A stretch of 64,000 bases of DNA from Charina bottae (GCA_023362775.1 JALMGJ010000029.1:4389268-4453267), one strand, 5' to 3'; counted from the stretch's first letter, positions 22,696-34,619 are shown. The notes: generated from the sequence alone by a model not told the origin. Made by a program: numbers and translations.

Positions 22696-23028
22696 GGGGG
22701 TGTGGTGGCTCAGCGGGTAAGACGCCAGGCTTGTCGATTGGAAGATAGCAAGTTCGGAGGTTGGAATCCCTAGCCCTACGTGCGGAGTGAGGTCCCGCAC
22801 TAGCTCCAGCTCTTGCCAACCTAGCAATTCGAAAGCACGCAAATGCAAGTAGATTAATAGGTACCACTTCGGTGGGTAGGTAACAGTGTTCCACGCGCGT
22901 CATGCGGCCACATGACCGTGGAAGCGTCTTCGGACAATGCTGGCTCTTCGGCTAACAAACGGAGATGAGCACCGGCCCCTAGAGTCGGACACGACTGCAC
23001 GAATGTGCGGGGCGAAACTTTACCTTTT
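22696..23028 (+). mobile_element. Full-length tRNA-derived SINE
   Basis: A box GTGGCTCAGCGGGTAAGACG; B box GGTTGGAATCC (one base off consensus); tail CTTTACCTTTT. Its insertion point abuts the microsatellite. Confidence 0.93.
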
Positions 23029-23765
23029 ATATGTTGAGCTGCAGCATGTTATTTTATTAATTAATTTAAAAACTGGTATAAAACACATCATCAAAGGAAA
23101 GTCTCGCCTTTTATATTCATACTGTGTCAAGAATATGATGACCTGAAGTGGAGTTTAATTTAGGAGAGGCTTTTCTACTCTAATTATTGTATTACTAAGA
23201 TATATAATGAAACACCTGAAAGGTTCTGCATTTTTGCACCTGGCAGTCAGCCCTGTTTAATTTACAACAATTAAGATGTTCCAAAGAAAAATAAGTTATG
23301 CCTTCTAAAATGATTCTCCCTCCCTCCCCGCCTGCCCCCAGAGAATTAGCCATGCACCTTAAAGTATGTTCAAAATATTTTGGCTCACAGAGATAAACCA
23401 GCTCTTCATTATGCTTTAATCCTTTTTTTTTTAATTCTTTCCTGTTTACCTGGCATATTCCCCAGTTATGAGTGCAAGAGAGACTTGACTTGACTTTCAG
23501 AGTAGAATGTCTTCTTACAATTGATTCAACCAATGCCGGGCATAATTGGGCTTACCACTTAAGCGCCTCTCCTACGCTCATGCCAGTTTAAGAAAATTCT
23601 GCCTGAACTGAGGCACTTCAGCAATAGCTTGCAGGATATTCAGACTGGACATTTGACAGTTCTCCTGTGCCCTACCACCTTTCTCCTCCAGAAAATCAAT
23701 GGGGAATCATTTTTCTTCCTATAGGTGAATCCAACATATATTTGTCAAGTTTTGGCTGTTTTGAT
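23029..23765. other. No gene recognised
   Basis: Unique-looking DNA. The 112-codon minus frame (23195-23533) has no recognisable domain. Confidence 0.45.
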
Positions 23766-23768
23766 GGT

Positions 23769-24300
23769 TTATTTATTTATTTATCCAACTTCTATCACTG
23801 CCCATCTGCCCCCAAAAGGGGGACTCTGGGTGGTTTACAGCAAAATCAGCAATTAAAACATATAAAATACAATATAACAACCCTAAGAAAAAATAAATTA
23901 GATATAAATATAAAATCCAAGAGGCAATGAGGTCATATTTAAAAGAGCTCTATGGCGCAAGCCAACCCCAAGAGGAGCTGCTACCCTTCCCATCCCAGGC
24001 AAGGTGGCAGAGCCAGGTCTTCAATTGTTTCCAGAAGGTCAGGAGTGTGGGGGCCTGCCTCATCTCCAGGGGCAGAATGTTTCAAAGGGCGGGCGCCACT
24101 GCAGAGAAGGCGCGCCTCCTGGACCCCGTCAAGTGAAATTCCCTTACCGACGGGGTTGATAGCATGCCCTCTCTGCATGACCGGGTGGGGCGGGTTGATG
24201 TTCTGGGGATGAGACGGTCTCTCAGGTAACCTGGTCCCATGCCATGTAGGGCTTTAAAGGTGATAACCAACACCTTGAATTGGACCCACCTTGAATTGGT
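23769..24300 (-). mobile_element. CR1/L2-clade LINE 3' fragment
   Basis: On the plus strand it opens with the 3' tail (TTTATTTATTTAT) and the conserved ACTGCCCATCTGCCCCCAAA / GGGACTCTGGGTGGTTTACA block. Minus-frame codons at 24082-24273 read VLVITFKALHGMGPGYLRDR followed by the PTRSCREGML motif, the end of the RT. 5'-truncated near 24300. Confidence 0.85.
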
Positions 24301-24310
24301 TTAGTTAGAG

Positions 24311-24731
24311 TCTGGAAGTTTGGACTTGTTCTGCTATAATTTTTCCTTTCCCCATTCCGTCTTCTTTTCTGGAGAAGTTTGAGTTAAATTTCAAGATGCT
24401 CAGGACGTTATGCCTGTTTATCAAAATTAGACAGCAACATAAAATAAAATAACAAATAAAATAAAATGAGACACAAAGCAAAGGATTGTCCTGTCAGCTC
24501 ATCGGTGCCATCTTCCCTCCATGTGGGTGGGTTTTACTGGACATATATAATTTGATGGAAGAAGATTTCTGTTGATTAGTCAGAAGACCATATGAAACTC
24601 AAAACACAATGTCACATCAGAAACAGTAAAATAGAATAGGTATAGTTATTTCACCAAATTAAAATATGTTCACCACCTTTGCAAGTGACCCCAATCTGTC
24701 CTAAAACACCAATCTCTCATTTGGGCAGCCT
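24311..24731. other. No gene recognised
   Basis: Short unique stretch with an AAATAAAATAA run near 24445. Confidence 0.4.
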
Positions 24732-24745
24732 TAACTATAAACTTG

Positions 24746-25040
24746 AGCCTCGCGTGGCGCAGAGTGGTAGGCGGCAGTATTGAAACCAAAACTCTCCCCA
24801 CGACCTGAGTTTGATCCCAGCGGAAGCTGGTTCTCAGGTAGCCGGCTCAGGTTGACTCAGGCTTCCATCCTTCCGCGGTCAGTAAAATGAGTACCCAGCT
24901 TGCTGGGGGAAAGGTAATCACGACTTGGGAAGGCAATGGCAAACCACCCCGCTCTATAGTCTGCCAGGAAAACGTCGCGAAAGTGGCGTCTCCCCAGGGC
25001 TCATATAACTCGGTGCTTGCACAGGGGAACCTTTCCTTCC
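24746..25040 (+). mobile_element. tRNA-derived SINE of a second family
   Basis: Head AGCCTCGCGTGGCGCAGAGT (A box) and GAGTTTGATCCCAG (B box), then the AGTACCCAGCTTGCTGGGGG and GGCAATGGCAAACCACCCCG blocks. It has an exact 14-bp TSD TAACTATAAACTTG (24732-24745 and 25041-25054). It is clearly different from the more common SINE family here. Confidence 0.93.
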
Positions 25041-25105
25041 TAACTATAAACTTGGCAGTGCTGCTAACTACATTTACCTCCTGAAGGAGATAAGACAATC
25101 TAATA

Positions 25106-25226
25106 CAGTGTTTCTCAGCCTTGGCAGCTTGAAGATGTGTGGACTTCAACTCCTTGCAAGGCTGGCTGGGGAATTCTGGGAGTTGAAGTCCACACATCTT
25201 CAAATTGCCAAGGTTGAGAAACACTG
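25106..25226. mobile_element. hAT hairpin MITE, complete (121 bp)
   Basis: Starts CAGTGTTTCTCAGCCTTGGC and ends in the inverse, GAGAAACACTG. Nearly the whole element folds on itself. The 8-bp duplication is ATCTAATA/ATCTAATG (25098-25105, 25227-25234; one mismatch). Confidence 0.9.
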
Positions 25227-25234
25227 ATCTAATG

Positions 25235-25827
25235 TAAGAGTCCCAGTGAACTGTTCTACCTCTTAATGGAAATAGATACTGGGCCCTTGCTGAGACATAT
25301 ACAGTACATGTAAATCAAATAGAGCATGCATGATGACTTCTATAGCTGATGCACCACACATGCACTTCTTTTTCTGATATGGTACTGAATTTTCTAGAAT
25401 CACCCATATTTTACCATAGAATCGAGCAGTTCGAATCTTGCCCTGGTAAAGGCCATTCTTTGCCCATGTATCAAGACCGCAGTCAAGTATTTTTCTATTT
25501 TAAATGACCTTTTGCTCTTGGCCAACCATTTTAGAGCTTTAGTGATTATAAGTAACTCTATGTCAGTTTAAACACTGACATCCAGGATTCTCTATCTGAA
25601 GATTTCCTTGGCCTGTTGTCTGACTGAAAATAGATAAGAATATGATATAAGACCATGCAGCGCCTTAGTTTAAAAAAAGCTATGCATATCATATGTGTAT
25701 GTGCATTAAATTGAATTAAATATACAAAGTTAAAGAATCAAAATGTGCATAATGCAGGCAAAGGAAAAATCTTTAAACAATTTTCCTTAATACCCCATTT
25801 CCTTTTTATGAGTTTAGAGATTGCTTT
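25235..25827. other. No gene recognised
   Basis: Unique AT-rich DNA. Confidence 0.4.
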
Positions 25828-25830
25828 AAC

Positions 25831-25912
25831 ATAAATGCTATAATAGCACGTTGGTTGTAACATTTGCCTTGTAAATGGAAGACTGCTAATTTGAAACCTA
25901 GCAGAAACATTA
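25831..25912 (+). repeat. tRNA-like sequence, left arm of an inverted pair
   Basis: It reads like a decayed tRNA or SINE head: TGGTTGTAACATTTGCC as A-box region, the anticodon-loop-like CTTGTAA and AATTTGAAACCTAGC as B box. The arm repeats in inverse at about 26143-26224 with roughly 80% identity by eye. The anticodon stem pairs poorly, so it is not a functional tRNA. Confidence 0.6.
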
Positions 25913-26049
25913 AAAAAGAAAAGAAAAATGTCCAGCAGTACATCATTTCATTGTTTTTATTCAGTAACCCAAGATAGAAACTCCCATATAGTTCAAATAA
26001 CCTGTGGGCTTCAGGTGATGGGAAAAATGATAAAATGGTATTCCAGTAG

Positions 26050-26100
26050 GCTTAAGCACACGTACACAAACACACACACGCACACACACACACACACATA
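26050..26100. repeat. (CA)n microsatellite
   Basis: CA dinucleotides with a few substitutions, lying between the two tRNA-like arms. Confidence 0.9.
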
Positions 26101-26142
26101 CATGGAAAAGTAGGATGCTCAAAGAAAGAAAAATAGGAATAA

Positions 26143-26224
26143 AAATATTTCTACCAGATTTTGAACCTACACTTTTCTATTTATAGGGCAAGTGTTACAA
26201 CCATTATGCTATTATAGCATTTGC
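26143..26224 (-). repeat. tRNA-like sequence, right arm of an inverted pair
   Basis: Inverse of 25831-25912; both arms are followed (in their own direction) by A-rich tracts. Confidence 0.6.
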
Positions 26225-26951
26225 AACAAGGTAGCTCTAAACGGTACTATAGACTATCACTCAGTTGAAGGGACATTCCTGGTTCTGAAATGTAGCCAAT
26301 GAACTATTAAAGTTAGCCTGCAACAGACTAAAGTGTGCTACATGAAACTGATTGGAGTGCTTGAGGGTACATTATTTTCCATAGGGTCTTTGTCTCCATG
26401 CATCTGAGCATATTGAGACTATCAAACATGTTGTTTTTTCTTAAGTATTATATAAAGACATACAACAACCTCTCATTTCCCAAAACTTAAAAGCACTCTC
26501 CATACTGACTAATATTACTTCTTTTGACCTTTCTTAAAATTATAATCCTACTGCAATATACAACGTGTCTAAATTTTATACAATGGCTCATAAAATTTGC
26601 CAGGAATTAATCACTGGTAAGCATTAAATTTAACAAAATGTGCATATGGTTGTATGATTTCCATGTTTGATGTCTGCTATGTTTGGTCTTTTAGTGACCT
26701 TTTTTGACAATCCTATTATTATAGCCAATTAGCATAGAAAGTTTTACTACTTTTATTTTTATTCTCCTTATAGTTAACATAAACTCATATTGCATCATTT
26801 TTCATTACTTCTATGATAGCATATAGTCATTGTCTTATCTAAAATCAATACTTTACCAGATAGTTTTAATATATTAATTATAGCTAACTTGGTAGGTCAT
26901 TTAGATTTTAATTCTATAAGGATATTAGAATGCTGTGTTATAAATTGAATG
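26225..26951. other. No gene recognised
   Basis: AT-rich unique DNA. Confidence 0.4.
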
Positions 26952-26959
26952 TTTTAGTT

Positions 26960-27390
26960 CAGAGCTTTCCAAACTGTGTGTCGGGACACATTAGTGTGTT
27001 GGCTGCAGTGTCTGGGTGTGTCGTGGCTGCTGCTGCCTCCGAGCCCTGCCAGGATTCCATGCAGGTCCTAGTGCCTGCCTTGTGCCTTGCTGCCTCCAAA
27101 CCTGCTGTGATTCCGCACAGGTCCTAGTGCCTGCCTTGTGCCTTGCTGCCTCCAAACCTGCTGTGACTCAGCGCAGGTCCTAGTGCCTGCCTTGTGCCTG
27201 GCTGCCTCCAAACCTGCCCTGACAGGATTCCACGTGGTCCTAGAGCCTGCCTTGTGCCTTGCTGCCTCCAAACCAGCTGTGATTCCGTGCAGGTCCTAGT
27301 GCCTGCCTTGTGCCCTGCTGTAAGAGTGTGTCGCAAAATGATGCATGTCTAAAAAGTGTGTCACTAACATGAAAAGTTTGGAAAGCTCTG
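26960..27390. mobile_element. hAT-type MITE with internal tandem repeats (copy 2)
   Basis: Same ends as copy 1 at 790-1174, with 8-bp duplication TTTTAGTT (26952-26959, 27391-27398). The centre has five tandem units of about 56-60 bp instead of four, and the long and short unit types occur in a different order. Confidence 0.92.
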
Positions 27391-27398
27391 TTTTAGTT

Positions 27399-28544
27399 GC
27401 TTATCTTCTGTATACCTAGATTGTTGAGTTTGGGAGAATTCATAATGCTATAGTTTTCAGTATTATCTTAAGCTGAAATTATCTTGGGCTGAAATAAAAT
27501 GAATTTGAAACACACAATACAGTACATGTGTCTATATTTATGTATGTATGTGTGTGTGTGTGTGTGTCTGTTCTGTTCTGTTCTGTTCTGCAGAATGGTC
27601 TAAATCCAGCTAAAATTAGTCATGACTCAATTCCATTGATACCTATGAAATAAATTAGCTAACCAGAGTCTCATTGCCATAGCTAATTTTCCCTGGAATG
27701 AGTCCAAGCCTATGTTTAGGTTTCGCTGGGAGGAGTGGGTTGGCCTAAATCCTCCCAACCCTCCACGCGTGACAGATTAAAGAGCAGCTCTATTGGATTA
27801 GCTCATTAAGATTGCATCTATTATTTCATCATATGGGTGTGTACTTCTGGGAGGCAAGAAGACATTTTGCACAGAAGATCCCACCAAGCCTCTTGGCATA
27901 CAAGAGAACCATAGATTTAGATTTGCTTTTACTTAGTTAAAGCTTTTCCTGTTACGTACATCATAGTTCCCCTTCAGACTATGATAGTGTATATGGAGGA
28001 GGCCACCTTTTCACAAGCCTTTCAAAGCTCTGCTCCAATTTATTTTACATGTCTGTTTGTTTATTTTTTCTGAAACAACCTTGGGTCAGGGGAGCTCGTA
28101 AACTGGCTGAACAAAGGCTCTTCAGTGAAACAAACAGGTTATGAAATCTCTTGCACTCACAGAAGCTATGCCGTTTTATACAGAACTATTTAAAAAATCC
28201 TAAGACTCTCCTAAACCTCTCAACTCAAAATAGGATCTTTCCTCTCTCTGTAGATGCTGGTAACTATAATATTCCCTCTACTGAAATATTTCCCTTCCAT
28301 AGTCATAATGAAGCTGAGGATAGATATGTATTTGTGTGGGACAAATATCAAGGTATTTGATCGATAATGTATTTGATCAACCACACTCTTGGTGGTTTCT
28401 TGTCAGAAACGTAGGACAGCGTTGCTCTCATCCCCACCTTGTCAAGAGACAGAGACTGAGAGGACAACAACTTGCTCAAGGTTATTTTGAATGGTTATGG
28501 TCAAGGTGAGATACAAATTCCTTCTCTTAGCCCTGGAAATATAT
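27399..28544. other. No gene recognised; TG and TTCTG microsatellites
   Basis: (TG)n at about 27547-27568 followed by four or five TTCTG units (about 27568-27591). The rest is unique-looking. Confidence 0.45.
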
Positions 28545-28556
28545 ATATACACTCTA

Positions 28557-28686
28557 TAAGGTAAAGGTTCCCCCTGTACATTTGTGCAGTCGTGTCCGAC
28601 TCTAGGGGCCGGTGCTCATCTCCGTTTGTTAGCCGAAGAGCCAGCATTGTCCGAAGATGCTTCCACGGTCATGTGGCCGGCATGAC
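28557..28686 (-). mobile_element. 5'-truncated SINE
   Basis: 130-bp 3' part on the minus strand with an exact 12-bp TSD ATATACACTCTA (28545-28556, 28687-28698). It ends at the GTCATGTGGCCGGCATGAC block. Confidence 0.92.
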
Positions 28687-28698
28687 ATATACACTCTA

Positions 28699-29926
28699 GT
28701 CCTCATAATAATGCCTGACAGCTGCATTTGAGTAACAAAGATGACAATAATTCAGTTATCAAAAGGAGGGAACTTCAGAGCTGTTAACAGTCGTGCCGAA
28801 GATGAACTGTTCACAAGCTCCTACAAGAGCTTTCTTCTTCATTGCTGCAGGACATCTTGTAGGACTTGAAATCAGAGGCATAGGAGTAGGCAAATCTATT
28901 GTCCAGGTACAGACTAGATACCTCCAGAAATGACAGAATAAAACTGTAATTTCTTTACCTGAAATCCCAGTCCATCTGATCTCTTCATTAGTCAATGACT
29001 CCAGTAATCATTGGTTCTGAAATGATTGTTGTTGCTGTTTTAATTAAAATTGAAAAATACTTTCTTCTTATGTCCCCAAAGCTTGTCTTTGAAAAGCTGT
29101 ACTGATCAGAATGCAGTGCTCTTGTAACCCATTCCTTTTGAACTGTTGCTTCTGATGGTGGTGATCAATTCTGTTGCTTTTCTGCACAAGGATTACTTGA
29201 AGAATTCAATCTTGCCCAATCCAGAAATTTCTCCAAGGTGAAAAGAGGAAAGCCCAGATCAGAAGATCATTGAGGAATGTTAAGGCCATCTTCCTCAACT
29301 GTGGAATGTTTATATTATTAAATACATTTTCCCCTGCCATGCCATGGCTGCTGTTAAGGCAAGTTGGTGGTATTTAGGTTAGAGAAGATATGATCAAGGA
29401 GATCCATCATAGAAATTGTCAAGTGTCTGAAGGACTGTTGTGCAAGTACATTTAATTTCTTCTCTTCCAAAGGACTAGGAACTATTGGGGGAAGCCCTTT
29501 TCAAGAGGCAGATTGATGCAGAAGGAGTTGGTGATATGGAAGTACCCTTTTACAGGCACTCCCCAGCATATTTTATAAATTGTATTTTCTGTTAATTTTT
29601 TCCTTTTATTTTGTTTTATCTTGTTTTGCATTCTACTCTGTTTTATTGGACTCTGGAATTTCAATTGGACTTGGGCTGTTTTATTTTACTGCTTGCTGGA
29701 CTAATGTGCCCCCACATGCTGGGTTGCAAAGGAGGAAATGTATAATACAAACAATAATACCATGAAGAATAACAACAGCAAGAAGATGAAGATAAAAAAG
29801 AAAAGCAAATCTAATAAATGTCATAGGAAGAGGTCTGAGTCATAGAGGATTCCTGGAGATTCCAAACAACTTAAAATAGCAGCTCTACTGCAGAGTATGG
29901 ATACAATAGGTACAGGGGAGTCTACA
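28699..29926. other. No gene recognised
   Basis: Unique-looking DNA, no frame above 80 codons with a recognisable domain. Confidence 0.45.
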
Positions 29927-29930
29927 GGAT

Positions 29931-30043
29931 ATGGTCAAAAAATTCAAGATGGTAGTCACGATGCACATAAAAACCAGGTTAAGCTTCAATCGCACCATTG
30001 TGGCCACAATCTTAATTTTTTTTTACTATACCCTGGCAACACC
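29931..30043. mobile_element. Foldback MITE copy
   Basis: Left arm CTACAGGATATGGTCAAAAA, right arm ending TTTTACTATACCCTGG. Compact hairpin with no insert. Confidence 0.65.
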
Positions 30044-30302
30044 GCTAGATAAGTGAGTCACAACCCCTGCCATAAGTGTGCTATGTTGGATTCAGCAGGT
30101 ATGTCTGGGTTGGGTTGGGAAAGTGAAGAATTGCCCTTCTTTGAGGATGCTTTGAAAATAGACAAAGATGGTGCTGTAGGTGCCCATTCACCTTGCTTAG
30201 AGGTAGACATAGACCTGATTCTGGTGGCTTATTGACAGCACACAAAGTTGTCCCAATTTGTGATCAGATCATATAACAACTGCTAACAATATAATAATGA
30301 GG

Positions 30303-30415
30303 ATGAGATGATGAGATGAGATTAGATGATGAGATGATTGAGATGATGAAATGAGATGAGATGAGATGAGATGAGATGAGATGAGATGAGATGAGATGAG
30401 ATGAGATGAGATGAG
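30303..30415. repeat. (GATGA)n microsatellite
   Basis: Imperfect, then about ten perfect GATGA pentamers. A second array of the same motif lies at 30893-30973. Confidence 0.97.
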
Positions 30416-30892
30416 TGTAGGAATTCTGGAATGTTAATAACAGAAGTCCATGCAGTTTTTAATCTAGTTTGGCAGAGCAGAAGCATCCCAGTAAACTTGC
30501 ACAAGGCTTAATAAGTTCAAAACACAAAATAAACACACTTCACACGTTAATGTAAAGTTACAGAAAAATAGCTTACAGTTTTATTGTAGATCAGTTTCAT
30601 GGTAGCAGAGGATGGTTCATGTGTGCGAGCGATAGGTTCTGACCAAACCCACAGTCTTCTTAATGTGGCCTTGCTGAATGCATGTATGAGCAACGTGGAC
30701 AGCCATAGCTGACCATCCTCCTTGGTAGGAGATTCAAAACTGGAAAGAGGGAAAATGAAGGGAACAGGAACAGGAAATTGGGGTTCAGCCCCTCCCACAC
30801 AAAGCAAGTAAGATTAGGTTACAGCAGAGGCTGCCTCCTCCTTCAAGCTTGTGTGAAACGTGCTTGGTTGAAACCCGATATCTGTAACAATG

Positions 30893-30973
30893 AGATGATG
30901 AGATGAGATGAGATGAGATGAGATGATGAGATGAGATGAGATGAGATGAGATGATGAGATGAGATGATGAGAT
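30893..30973. repeat. (GATGA)n microsatellite, second array
   Basis: Same pentamer, interrupted by GATGATGA steps. Confidence 0.95.
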
Positions 30974-30975
30974 TT

Positions 30976-31985
30976 GCTGTACTGTGCTGATCTGAGCTGG
31001 AGAATCTCCTTAGGAACTACTGTACATTTAAGATAATACAAAGTAATTCCGAAGACTAAGCTTAAGGAGAAACAGAAAGTGAAAGACTTCACACAAAATG
31101 ACTCAGAGAGGAGATTTGTTAATGCAGCCATAATGGAGGATGGGATGATATTAGTCCCCAAGGCTGAGCACATGCACTGGGATTGATAAAAGGACTTCCC
31201 AGGTACTGCAACCAAATAGAGCAACAGATTGCAATGAGAACAAGGGAAGATAGCATAATTGGCCAGCCATTGTGCACAATCTTTCTCACCTCTTATGTTG
31301 TCAAGTATGTTACAACAATTTGACAGACATTGTGCAACTCCCAAAATAAGAACAAGCTTGTGGATACCTCCTTTCAACAGGACTTGGGGGAAAATGGGGT
31401 TATTTTTCTTTGAGAGACATGGTACCAGGACATTTCTTCCCTTTTGGGGTTGGGTTTTTGCTCATGCACCCTTATAGCAGTTAAATCAGATCTGCATGGG
31501 TGGACTATCAACTCTGATTTCAGTTGACATTAAGGGAACTTTACAGTAGAGGGATTGGTCTGATAGTAATCCTATCACTGTACTCCAGGTAGATAGTAAA
31601 TACTTTTGGTTAATTGTTTGTACTAACATTTATTTTTCTGTTGGTAGGAATCTAAACCTGTATAAGTTTGGGTCCTCCCTGCAAACTCTTGGAGAGAGTT
31701 GAACATTTGCTGCCAATTGCAGTATTTTATTCGCTGGCAACTTTAATGCATTGGCAGTTACATCAGTCCAGTCCAGGAGTTGAGTGGTCCTCCAGGGCAA
31801 AGTATTAAAAAACAAGGAGATTCTTTATTGAATTTGGCCTTTAGATTTGGGCTGTATCGTCCTTATGGTACCAACCTCGATGTCTCAAATGGGTGCATTA
31901 TACCTTCTTTCTCAGATTAGGTATATTGTCATCCACAATAGGAAAAAGAGCAGCAACTTTCTGGCACATAAGGATCCTCTTCTTG
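30976..31985. other. No gene recognised
   Basis: The 187-codon minus frame (30814-31377) overlaps the GATGA array at one end and shows no domain I know. I treat it as chance. Confidence 0.45.
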
Positions 31986-32526
31986 AAAGATACTACAATC
32001 TAAATAGCATTGCACAGATTAAACCTGAGGGACCGTCTCATCCCCATCGCATCAACCCGTCCCACCCGATCATGCAAAGAGGGCATGTTATGGATCCCGT
32101 TTGTAAGAGAATTCCATCTGGCAGGGTCCAGAAAGCGGGCCTTCTCTGCAGCGGCTCCCGCCCTCTGGAACACCCTTCCCCCAGAAATAAGACAGATTCC
32201 ATCTCTTGTGACCTTTCGAAAGCAGCTAAAGACCTGGTTTTGCCACCTTGCCTGGGGTGGGGAGGGAAGTAGTCACTCCTGGAGATGGCTGGTGCCCTAA
32301 AATGGCCCTTTAGATATACATGAGCAGTGCTATAATTATCATAGTCATCTGGATTTTATACTATATTTATTTATTTATTTATTTATTTAGTTATTTATTT
32401 ATTTATTTAGTTATTTATTTATTTATTACATTTATATCCCGCCCATCTCCCCCACAAGGAGGGACCCAGGGCGGTTCAGAACAATTTAAAAGAATTAAAA
32501 CAATAAATATCAATAATAACAATATA

Positions 32527-32530
32527 AAAT

Positions 32531-32626
<96 letters not shown>

Positions 32627-32640
32627 TACATACATACACC
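32527..32640. repeat. (TA)n(CATA)n(CA)n(CATA)n microsatellite in the LINE 3' UTR
   Basis: TA about 32536-32576, then CATA units, CA about 32597-32621, then CATA again. Confidence 0.97.
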
Positions 32641-32882
32641 TACAACATCATATAATTTGATCCAAAGGTGGTAGATCTTATTCCACTGATCAACAAGGCT
32701 GGTCGAAACAGATCTAAGGGGCCAGCCAACCCCAAGACTGGCTATTCCCCTCCCCTCCCCATGCCTGATGACATAGCCAGGTCTTCAGGTTTTTTCTAAA
32801 GTCCAGGAGAGAGGGGGCCGATCTTACTTCCCGGGGGAGAATATTCCAAAGGGCTGGGGCTACTTCAGAGAAGGCACGTCTC

Positions 32883-33500
32883 CTAGACCCCGTCAGGTGG
32901 AACTCTTGCAGACGGGGTTCGTAGCGTGCCCTCTCTGCAGGACCGGGTGGGACGGGTCGATTGAACGGGGATGAGCCAGTCCTTCAGGTAACCTGGTCCC
33001 ATGCCATGTAGGGCTTTAAAGGTAATAACCAACACCTTGAATTGAATCCAGAAGCAAACTGGGACCCAATGCAGCTCACGGAGCAAAGGTGTTGTATGTG
33101 CCGATCTTGAGGCACCTAAGATGGCTCGCGCGGCCACATTTTGAACCAGCTGAAGCTTCCGGACGCTCCTCAAGGGTAGCCCCATGTAGAGCGCATTACA
33201 ATAGTCTATCTGGGAGATGACCAGGGCATGAGTGACTGTTCGAAGGGCCTCTCGCTCCAGGAAAGGGCGTAATTGGCGCACCACACAAAGTTGTGCAAAG
33301 GCCCTTCTGGCCACGACTGCCACCTGCTCTTCGAGCAGGAGTCGTGAGTCCAGGAGGACCCCCAAATTACGCACCGGGTCTGTCTGAGGTAGTGCAACCC
33401 CATCCAGAACTAGAGATGATAAATTCCTAGATATCGAGGGGCCATTAATCCACAGCCACTCCGTCTTACCAGGGTTCAGCTGAAGCCTGTTGTTCCCCAT
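32883..33500 (-). pseudogene. CR1/L2-clade reverse transcriptase, C-terminal 205 codons, open
   Basis: C-terminal end of the LINE ORF2: LQLNPGKTEWLWI (thumb-side motif after the YxDD block), LVLDGVALPQTDPVRNLGVL, LVISQIDYCNALYMGLPLRS, LHWVPVCFWIQFKVLVITFK and PTRSCREGTLRTPSA. The catalytic YADD and the endonuclease are missing through 5' truncation, so there is no active enzyme. The frame is unbroken, which suggests a young insertion. Confidence 0.88.
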
Positions 33501-33874
33501 CCAGACCCCTACAACCCCCAGGCACTTGGATACTATATTTATGCTTTATATTGTATCGTATTCGATATTTATTTATGTTTATGTTATTTTAAGGCTTTTA
33601 TCACTATTGTAAACCGCCCAGAGTCCCTCCTTTGGGGGTAGATGGGTGGTGGCAAAATTTAATGAATAAATAAAATAAAAAAATAATTAACATTGCCTTA
33701 GGTGGGGTTCATAGGTCTGACCCTTTAACTGAGCTACTGATCCAATTTTGATCCTAATATAAATAATTACAAAAATTCAAGAAGCTTTCTTACTACAACG
33801 ATCAATCAAAGGAGCTTGGTCTTAGAATTTTCAAAAGAGGGAGGGAGGGAGGGAAAAAAAATCAAGATTGTGGC

Positions 33875-33964
33875 CGTGATGGTGTGATCTATGTTTTGCT
33901 TGTTTTTTTATGCACATTGTGGTCACCATCTTGATTGTTTTTACCATACCCTGTAGACTCATGA
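33875..33964. mobile_element. Foldback MITE copy
   Basis: AATCAAGATTGTGGCCGTGA (left) against TGTGGTCACCATCTTGATTG with the end TTTTACCATACCCTGTAGAC (right). Confidence 0.65.
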
Positions 33965-34014
33965 TGTCATCCTGTTGATTGAGGACCTAAATGATTTGCA
34001 GTGAATGTTAGATT

Positions 34015-34619
34015 ATATCATGCAGTGAGGACTATGGGTCTGAAAATGAATGTCTCAAAGACCAAGTTAGCTGTACTTGATGACAAAAATGAGGGGTGAT
34101 TGATTGCAAGTTATTATATATATATGTGACAAAAAAAAATAGAACAAGTAGATTTCTGTTGTAGACTGTTTACTAAAAATGGGAAAAGCAATGGAGAAAT
34201 TTCAAGACATGCAAATGCTGGTGAAAAGATAATGGGTAGTATGTGGTCTGTCGTGAAGGATGAATTTTGGTCAAAAAAAGTTTAAATGGCTGTGTATTTG
34301 AGTGTTTTTCTGCCCATTTGTCATTTGGAAGTGAGAATGAGTTTGGATGTCAATAGAAACATAAAGAAAGTTGAATGCATTGGGAACGGGGACTGAAGGA
34401 GCCTGTGTGTAAAACAGGAAGAAATAGGGTCAAGAATGGATGAATGCTAAATGAATGTGGGCGGAATACAAAAGTGAATGACAGATATAAAAGAAGGATG
34501 TTGAAGTGGTTTGGTCATATAGAGGGAATGGATGGATGGATGGATGGATGGATGGATGGATGGATGGATGGATGGATGGATGGATGCATGGATGCATGGA
34601 TGCATGGATGGATGCATGG

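Larger units (their letters stand above)
32371..33530 (-). mobile_element. CR1/L2-clade LINE, 5'-truncated, nested head-on
   Basis: 1160-bp minus-strand insertion with an exact 12-bp TSD. The 3' tail at the low end (TTTA repeats, CCCGCCCATCTCCCCCACAA, GGGACCCAGGGCGGTTCAGA) is followed by a microsatellite, then the 3' UTR and an open RT frame (32883-33500). Confidence 0.92.
31990..33690 (+). mobile_element. CR1/L2-clade LINE fragment hosting a second one
   Basis: Plus-strand 3' part of a LINE in two pieces: 31990-32358 (RT end: NLRDRLIPIASTRPTRSCKE, FSAAAPALWNTLPPEIRQIP) and 33543-33690 (tail: AACCGCCCAGAGTCCCTCCT, GATGGGTGGT, then ATAAATAAAATAAA). It is split by an opposite-strand relative with TSD TACTATATTTAT (32359-32370, 33531-33542). 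Confidence 0.87.

Noticed and set aside
22498..22903. Repeated conserved-looking peptides such as [13 protein letters not shown] or ERCYLPTKVVPIHLLAFAC on several loci
   Set aside because: These are the two strands of the same SINE body, translated; the similarity is DNA-level repeat identity.
30303..30973. CRISPR-like spaced repeats
   Set aside because: Plain GATGA pentamer arrays without spacers, in a vertebrate genome.
30814..31377. 187-codon minus-strand frame as a gene
   Set aside because: Runs into a microsatellite, shows no domain, splice context or composition typical of coding DNA.
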